Assembly: GCA_017938315.1 (NCBI GenBank)
Contig: JAGBBV010000038.1
Location: forward strand, 1-54,856
DNA length: 54,856 nucleotides
Direction: 5' to 3'
Source: Lachnospiraceae bacterium
GTDB lineage: Bacteria > Bacillota > Clostridia > Lachnospirales > Lachnospiraceae
Shown here: positions 49,903 through 54,856 of the stretch, in pieces
Position numbering within the stretch: position 1 is the first letter of the stretch
How the letters are laid out: each line of letters begins with the position of its first letter
Program-made: the position numbers and the translations under genes
Notes under the pieces: generated by a model
What the model was told of the DNA's origin: nothing
Database searches by the model: none
The model's input: only the letters and a program-made list of their open reading frames with translations

Positions 49903-50526
49903 ATGAAAAATTTTTTTTCTCCAAAGAGGATCATACCGAAGATAATTGCCGGATTATGGATAACAACAATGATGTTTGCACTTATCGGATGTAATCAGTC
50001 AGGAGAAATGCCCCGGACAGAAATCTCCGTATTAAAGGATGGTTCTGTCAGTATTTTTATTGCGGAACCCTTTGAAGCATCCTATTATGACGAGGAAGAA
50101 TTGCAGCAAAGTATTCTGATGGAGGCGGCAAGTTATAACCGGGTGGCCGGAAGCGGAAATATAACAGTTGAAAAAATTGAGGTGGCAAATCAGGTTGCCA
50201 ATGTAATTATGAAATATGCAAAAGCTTCCGACTATGCAGCATTTAATGACTGTGTATTCTTCATAGGAAGTGCTGCCCAGGCACAGGATGAAGGATATGA
50301 TATAGACAAGGTGTTTAGTGCGGTATCAGATGAGCAGAAAACAATCGGCATATCGGATATGCTTGCCATGGAAGACTATAAGATACTAATTACAGACAGT
50401 GAATATCAGATAAATCTTTATAACAAAGCAGGATATATCAGTGACAATGTTGCTGTTAGCAAGAGTGGTAAAACGATAATCAGAAATGATGAGTCTGATG
50501 AACTGATATATATTTTATTTCAATAA
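49903..50526 (+). CDS. putative lipoprotein, unknown function
   Basis: A 207-residue exported protein. A signal sequence with a hydrophobic core (IIAGLWITTMMFALIGC) ends in a lipobox cysteine near residue 30; the mature part is mixed alpha-beta without a motif I recognise. It resembles small uncharacterised lipoproteins of Lachnospiraceae. ATG 49903 is preferred to in-frame TTG 49894, which is too close to GGGAG (49887-49891), although the ATG spacing of 11 bases is long. A GCGC-N7-GCGC hairpin at 50537-50551 follows and may be a weak terminator. Confidence 0.75.
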   Translation: MKNFFSPKRIIPKIIAGLWITTMMFALIGCNQSGEMPRTEISVLKDGSVSIFIAEPFEASYYDEEELQQSILMEAASYNRVAGSGNITVEKIEVANQVANVIMKYAKASDYAAFNDCVFFIGSAAQAQDEGYDIDKVFSAVSDEQKTIGISDMLAMEDYKILITDSEYQINLYNKAGYISDNVAVSKSGKTIIRNDESDELIYILFQ

Positions 50527-50587
50527 TAGTTAATTTGCGCAAAGAGTGCGCTTTATCACTTAATATAAAACGAAAGGTATGTGTATC

Positions 50588-51976
50588 ATGGAAAAAACAA
50601 TGGAAAAAATCGTTGCCCTGGCAAAAGCGAGAGGATTTGTATATCCCGGTTCTGAAATTTACGGAGGTCTTGCAAATACTTGGGATTACGGTAATCTCGG
50701 TGTGGAACTGAAGAACAATGTAAAGAAGGCTTGGTGGCAGAAATTTGTTATGGAAAATCCCTATAATGTAGGTGTTGACTGTGCGATTTTAATGAACCCC
50801 CAGACATGGGTTGCATCAGGTCATCTTGGCGGTTTCTCCGATCCTTTGATGGATTGTAAGGAATGTCACGAACGTTTTAGAGCGGATAAAATTATTGAAG
50901 ATTACGCAGCGGAAAAAGGCATGACATTAGAAAGTTCTATTGACGGATGGTCACAGGAACAGATGAAGGCATTTATTGAGGATAACAATGTGCCTTGTCC
51001 TACTTGCGGTAAGCATAACTTTACAGATATCCGCCAGTTTAACCTGATGTTTAAGACATTCCAGGGTGTTACAGAGGATGCAAAGAATACTGTATACTTA
51101 AGACCGGAAACTGCTCAGGGTATCTTTGTAAACTTCAAGAATGTACAGAGAACCTCCCGTAAGAAAATTCCTTTTGGTATCGGACAGATTGGTAAATCCT
51201 TCCGTAACGAAATTACACCCGGAAACTTTACATTCCGTACCAGAGAATTTGAACAAATGGAACTTGAATTTTTCTGTGAACCTGATACAGACCTTGAATG
51301 GTTTGCATATTGGAAGCAGTTTTGTATTGATTGGTTGCAGACACTTGGTATTAAGCCTGATGAAATGCGTGTACGTGACCATGATAAGGAAGAATTATCC
51401 TTCTACTCAAAGGCAACTACCGATATTGAGTTCTTATTCCCCTTCGGATGGGGTGAACTTTGGGGTATTGCAGACAGAACCGATTACGACTTAACCCAGC
51501 ATCAGAACGTATCCGGACAGGATATGAGCTACTTTGATGACCAGAAGAACATAAAATATGTTCCTTATGTTGTAGAACCTTCTCTTGGTGCTGACCGTGT
51601 GGTTCTTGCATTCCTTTGTGCTGCTTACGACGAGGAAGAAATCGGTGAAGGAGATGTGCGTACTGTGCTTCATTTCCATCCGGCACTTGCACCGGTTAAG
51701 ATTGGTGTACTTCCCTTATCTAAGAAATTAAATGAAGGCGCAGAGAAAATTTTCACACAGCTTTCTAAGAAATATAATTGTGAATTTGATGACAGAGGTA
51801 ATATCGGTAAGAGATATCGTCGTCAGGACGAAATCGGTACTCCTTTCTGTATTACATATGATTTTGATTCCGAGACAGACGGCTGCGTAACCGTAAGATT
51901 TAGAGATTCTATGGAGCAGGAAAGAGTTGCAATAGCAGACCTTGATGCTTACTTTGCTGATAAGTTCACATTTTAA
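50588..51976 (+). CDS. glyS: glycine--tRNA ligase, alpha2 type
   Basis: A 462-residue class II synthetase of the single-chain (GlyQS/eukaryote-like) form. Motifs seen are [15 protein letters not shown], the [10 protein letters not shown] loop, [14 protein letters not shown] (motif 2 region), [11 protein letters not shown] and a C-terminal anticodon-binding domain ([11 protein letters not shown]). ATG 50588 is preferred over ATG 50579, because AAAGG is only one base from the latter. No T-box leader fits in the 61-base upstream gap. alaS follows after 19 bases, so the two synthetases are likely co-expressed. Confidence 0.95.
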   Translation: MEKTMEKIVALAKARGFVYPGSEIYGGLANTWDYGNLGVELKNNVKKAWWQKFVMENPYNVGVDCAILMNPQTWVASGHLGGFSDPLMDCKECHERFRADKIIEDYAAEKGMTLESSIDGWSQEQMKAFIEDNNVPCPTCGKHNFTDIRQFNLMFKTFQGVTEDAKNTVYLRPETAQGIFVNFKNVQRTSRKKIPFGIGQIGKSFRNEITPGNFTFRTREFEQMELEFFCEPDTDLEWFAYWKQFCIDWLQTLGIKPDEMRVRDHDKEELSFYSKATTDIEFLFPFGWGELWGIADRTDYDLTQHQNVSGQDMSYFDDQKNIKYVPYVVEPSLGADRVVLAFLCAAYDEEEIGEGDVRTVLHFHPALAPVKIGVLPLSKKLNEGAEKIFTQLSKKYNCEFDDRGNIGKRYRRQDEIGTPFCITYDFDSETDGCVTVRFRDSMEQERVAIADLDAYFADKFTF

Positions 51977-51995
51977 GTAAGGAGAATAGCCCACA

Positions 51996-54647
51996 ATGAG
52001 ACAATTCACTTCAGATGAGTTAAGAAAAACATGGAAACAATTTTATATTGAACGCGGACATGTGGATGTAGGTGCAGTTTCTTTAGTATCTGACGGTTCT
52101 ACCGGCGTGCTTTTTAATGTGGCAGGTATGCAGCCTTTGATGCCTTATCTGCTCGGACAGAAGCATCCTTTGGGTACCAGACTTTGCAATGTACAGGGAT
52201 GTGTGCGTACCAATGATATTGATTCCGTAGGCGATAAGAGTCATGTAACTTTCTTTGAAATGATGGGAAGCTGGAGTCTTGGCGATTATTTTAAAGAGGA
52301 ACGTTGTAAATGGAGTTATGAACTTTTGACAGAGGTGTTTGGCTTTGATGCAGACCATCTGGCAGCAACTGTTTTTGCAGGAGATGAAAATGCACCCAGA
52401 GATGAAGAGGGAGCACAGTATCGTATTGCATCCGGATTTAAAAAAGAAAATATTTATTATTTACCTGCTGAGGATAACTGGTGGGGACTTGAATATGGTC
52501 CTTGTGGTCCCGACAGTGAAATGTTTTATATTGCAGACAGACCCGACTGTGGACCGGATTGTGGTCCCGGTTGTCATTGCGGTAAGTATACAGAGCTTGG
52601 TAACGATGTATTTATGCAGTATGAAAAGCATCATGACGGTCATCTGACTCCTCTTGCAAAGAAGAATGTAGACACCGGTTGGGGGCTTGAACGTATTTTG
52701 GCTTTCTTAAACGGTAGCAGGGATGTATATCAGATTGATCTTTTTGCACCGGTTATTGCTTATATTGAAAAGGTGTCTGGTGTAAAGTATAACCAGGATG
52801 AAAAAATGACCCGCTCTATGCGTATTTTGGCGGACCACATCCGTACAAGTGTGATGCTGATCGGTGATGAGGCAAAACTTCTGCCTTCTAACGCAGGTGC
52901 AGGATATGTACTTCGCCGTTTGATCCGCCGTGCAGTAAGACACGGACGCACTTTAAAACTTGCGACAGAAGATTTAATTAAGATTGCAAGTCTTTATATT
53001 GATGAAATTTATAGTGAAAGCTATCCTCTATTGGTAAAGAATAGAGACTATATTCTCTCCGAACTTAAGAAAGAAATTGCCCGTTTTGAAAGCACACTTG
53101 AAAACGGTATGAAGGAATTTCATAAGATTTTGGAACAGAAGAGAACAGAAGGAAAAACTGAAATTGACGGTAAGTCAGCATTCTATTTGTACGATACTTT
53201 TGGATTCCCCATTGAACTGACAGTAGAACTGGCAGAGGAAGAAGGACTCAAAGTAGATGAAGCCGGTTTTGCTACTTCCATGGAAGAGCAGAAACAAAAA
53301 GCAAGAGACAATCAGAACTTCTCCGCAAAATTAAATGTGGGAGCAGGACTTTTTGATGAACTGTCTGCAGATATTGCCAGTGAATTTGTAGGCTATGATA
53401 AGCTTACTTGCGAAAGCAAAATTGTAGCCCTTGTATCTGAAACAGAGATTTGTGGTGCGTTAAAAGAAGGAGAAAAGGGTACTGTGATTGTGCCTAAAAC
53501 TGTCTTTTATGCAACCATGGGCGGACAAAAGGGAGATATCGGTGTAATTACTACCGCAAGCGGTACTTTTGAAGTTCAGGATACGATTAAGATTTCGGGA
53601 GATAAAATCGGACATGTGGGAAAAGTCATTTCCGGCACCTTGACAGTAGGTGAAATTGCCAATATGGAAGTAGATGCTGTTAACCGTGGCAATACATGTA
53701 AGAACCATTCGGCGACTCACTTATTACAGAAGGCACTTAAGGTTGTCCTTGGTGATCATGTAGAGCAGCAGGGCTCCTATCAGGATAGCGCAAGAACGAG
53801 ATTTGACTTTAGCCACTCACAGGCACTTACGGCAGATGAAATTGCGAAAGTAGAGCAGATTGTAAATGATAAGATTGCTGAAAATCTTGCTGTTATGACA
53901 GAAGAAATGAGCATTGAAGAAGCCAAGAATAAAGGTGCTATGGCTCTGTTTGGTGAAAAGTACGGAGAAACCGTAAGAGTAGTTACGATGGGAGATTTTT
54001 CCATGGAACTTTGTGGTGGTACCCATGTACAGAATACCGGTGACATTGCATTCTTTAAGATTTTATCTGAAAGCGGTGTGGCTGCAGGTGTGAGAAGAAT
54101 CGAAGCGTTAACCGGAACTAATGTTATGGCATATTATAAAGCCATGGAAGAAAACTTCTTAAATGCGGTAAACGCTGCAAAGGCGGCACCTAATACTCTG
54201 GTTGATAAGATTCAACACATGCAGGCAGAACTAAAAGCAATGTCTTCAGAAATTGAATCTTTAAAGAGCAAAGCTGCAAAGGATGCACTGGGCGATGTTA
54301 TGGACCGGGTTGTGGAAGTAAAAGGCGTGAAACTCCTTGCAACTAAAGTTCCAGGTGTAGATATGAATGGCCTTAGAGACTTAGGCGACCAGCTCAAAGC
54401 AAAGCTTGGCGAGGGAGTTATCGTACTGATTTCTGATGCAGAGGGTAAGGTTAATATGGTGGCTATGGCTACTGACGATGCTATGAGCAAAGGTGCTCAT
54501 GCGGGTAATCTGATTAAGGGCATTGCTTCGCTTGTAGGTGGTGGCGGCGGTGGCCGTCCCAATATGGCACAGGCCGGCGGAAAGAATCCTGCAGGAATTG
54601 ATGCTGCACTTGCAGAAGCTGTAAAAGTTTTAGAAAGTCAATTATAA
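51996..54647 (+). CDS. alaS: alanine--tRNA ligase
   Basis: An 883-residue alanyl-tRNA synthetase: class II catalytic domain, tRNA-recognition domain, editing domain with zinc ligands H571xxxH575 and C673xxxH677 (CGGTH), and a C-terminal oligomerisation domain ending in the glycine-rich LVGGGGGGRP. The catalytic part is a divergent version (LFNVAGMQPLMPYL; RLCNVQGCVRT; MMGSWSLGDYF) with an extra Cys cluster (DCGPDCGPGCHCG near residue 188) beside the ATP site. AAGGAG precedes ATG 51996. It charges tRNA-Ala and clears mischarged Ser and Gly. Confidence 0.95.
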   Translation: MRQFTSDELRKTWKQFYIERGHVDVGAVSLVSDGSTGVLFNVAGMQPLMPYLLGQKHPLGTRLCNVQGCVRTNDIDSVGDKSHVTFFEMMGSWSLGDYFKEERCKWSYELLTEVFGFDADHLAATVFAGDENAPRDEEGAQYRIASGFKKENIYYLPAEDNWWGLEYGPCGPDSEMFYIADRPDCGPDCGPGCHCGKYTELGNDVFMQYEKHHDGHLTPLAKKNVDTGWGLERILAFLNGSRDVYQIDLFAPVIAYIEKVSGVKYNQDEKMTRSMRILADHIRTSVMLIGDEAKLLPSNAGAGYVLRRLIRRAVRHGRTLKLATEDLIKIASLYIDEIYSESYPLLVKNRDYILSELKKEIARFESTLENGMKEFHKILEQKRTEGKTEIDGKSAFYLYDTFGFPIELTVELAEEEGLKVDEAGFATSMEEQKQKARDNQNFSAKLNVGAGLFDELSADIASEFVGYDKLTCESKIVALVSETEICGALKEGEKGTVIVPKTVFYATMGGQKGDIGVITTASGTFEVQDTIKISGDKIGHVGKVISGTLTVGEIANMEVDAVNRGNTCKNHSATHLLQKALKVVLGDHVEQQGSYQDSARTRFDFSHSQALTADEIAKVEQIVNDKIAENLAVMTEEMSIEEAKNKGAMALFGEKYGETVRVVTMGDFSMELCGGTHVQNTGDIAFFKILSESGVAAGVRRIEALTGTNVMAYYKAMEENFLNAVNAAKAAPNTLVDKIQHMQAELKAMSSEIESLKSKAAKDALGDVMDRVVEVKGVKLLATKVPGVDMNGLRDLGDQLKAKLGEGVIVLISDAEGKVNMVAMATDDAMSKGAHAGNLIKGIASLVGGGGGGRPNMAQAGGKNPAGIDAALAEAVKVLESQL

Positions 54648-54655
54648 AAATATAG

Positions 54656-54683
54656 TTGACTTACGATAAAATTGTGATATAAT
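54656..54683 (+). promoter_or_regulatory. strong promoter for rpsU
   Basis: TTGACT (54656-54661) and a perfect TATAAT (54678-54683) are 16 bases apart, with TG at 54675-54676 making an extended -10 element. Confidence 0.85.
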
Positions 54684-54689
54684 CGTTAT

Positions 54690-54756
54690 TGTGCATGTGT
54701 TTGCACAAATATATTAACCCAATCAGTCGTGTTACTAGGAAGGGACTGAAGGGAGG
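54690..54756 (+). promoter_or_regulatory. structured rpsU leader
   Basis: The leader begins with TGTGCA-N6-TGCACA (54690-54707), a perfect hairpin at the expected 5' end. CAGTC (54724-54728) can pair with GACTG (54744-54748). GGGAGG (54751-54756) is the ribosome site, 12 bases before the ATG. Feedback by S21 is possible but unproven. Confidence 0.45.
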
Positions 54757-54768
54757 TCAGGTGTAAGA

Positions 54769-54856
54769 ATGTCAAACGTAATCGTAAAAGAGAACGAGAC
54801 TTTAGATAGCGCTTTACGTCGTTTTAAGAGAAGTTGCGCAAAGGCTGGTATTCAGC
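54769..54856 (+). CDS. rpsU: 30S ribosomal protein S21 (partial, cut by window end)
   Basis: The first 29 residues are visible: [20 protein letters not shown] and on to SCAKAGIQ, the conserved start of ribosomal protein S21. S21 joins the small subunit near the anti-Shine-Dalgarno end of 16S rRNA and helps initiation. The rest lies beyond the window. It has its own strong promoter. Confidence 0.95.
   Translation, partial: MSNVIVKENETLDSALRRFKRSCAKAGIQ

Noticed and set aside
50527-50587. T-box riboswitch before glyS or alaS
   Set aside because: The gap is only 61 bases before glyS and 19 before alaS, and no T-box sequence is present.
1-54856. CRISPR arrays, insertion sequences, tRNA or rRNA genes
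   Set aside because: No regularly spaced repeats, transposases, terminal inverted repeats or RNA-gene signatures were seen on either strand.

Overview
The window reads as an ordinary chromosomal segment of a low-GC Gram-positive anaerobe, most likely a Lachnospiraceae-type Clostridium. This is inferred from AT-rich DNA, Firmicutes-type ribosome binding sites, an era-yqzL-recO order like that of Bacillus, a flavodiiron protein with rubredoxin and 2-oxoacid:ferredoxin oxidoreductase (a strict-anaerobe toolkit), a giant 2-hydroxyacyl-CoA-dehydratase-activase-like protein, and several families typical of gut Clostridia (DUF4125, DUF4317, DUF4349, DUF5722). There is no rRNA, tRNA, CRISPR array, prophage or intact insertion sequence. 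Genes lie mostly on the plus strand in short operons separated by clear intrinsic terminators.

Layout. 1-480: gene-poor, with one hairpin and one terminator. 519-3765: TetR-controlled operon (regulator, short-chain dehydrogenase, condensation-fold acyltransferase, YczE-like membrane protein). 3874-7779: coiled-coil protein, then a response regulator and a hybrid histidine kinase. 7945-12571: flavodiiron protein, a 53-residue rubredoxin, and a two-polypeptide 2-oxoacid:ferredoxin oxidoreductase, all tightly packed. 12809-17100: DRE-TIM aldolase; then patatin-like lipase with a TPR/nucleotidyltransferase-like/DUF4125 protein. 17149-17673 (minus): cell-wall amidase. 17761-28265: MATE exporter, aroA, hflX, RsuA-family pseudouridine synthase, ligA, metA (with the acetyl-CoA-type Glu111), mgtC-like gene and a secreted glycosidase-like DUF5722 protein. 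28296-30192: apt plus NCS2 purine permease. 30351-36142: second MATE exporter, a yybP-ykoY Mn2+ riboswitch controlling a CaCA cation antiporter, SGNH hydrolase, HD phosphohydrolase, EAL/HDOD regulator, GNAT acetyltransferase. 36175-41554 (minus): 1408-residue activase/dehydratase fusion and a DUF4317 gene. 41788-43899: catalytically empty rhomboid with a zinc-finger tail, a stripped-down sigma-70-like protein, and an unknown protein. 43952-44098: a structured, possibly free-standing small RNA. 44154-48101: M16C peptidase and DUF4349 lipoprotein. 48102-54647: era, yqzL, recO, lipoprotein, glyS, alaS. 54769-end: rpsU, cut by the window edge.

The least explained parts are the TetR/condensation/YczE operon, the self-contained O2/NO-reducing operon, the Mn2+ riboswitch in front of a Na+/Ca2+-type antiporter, the small-RNA-like unit at 43952-44098, and the pseudo-rhomboid/sigma-like pair. 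All functional calls come from reading motifs by eye; no database search was run.
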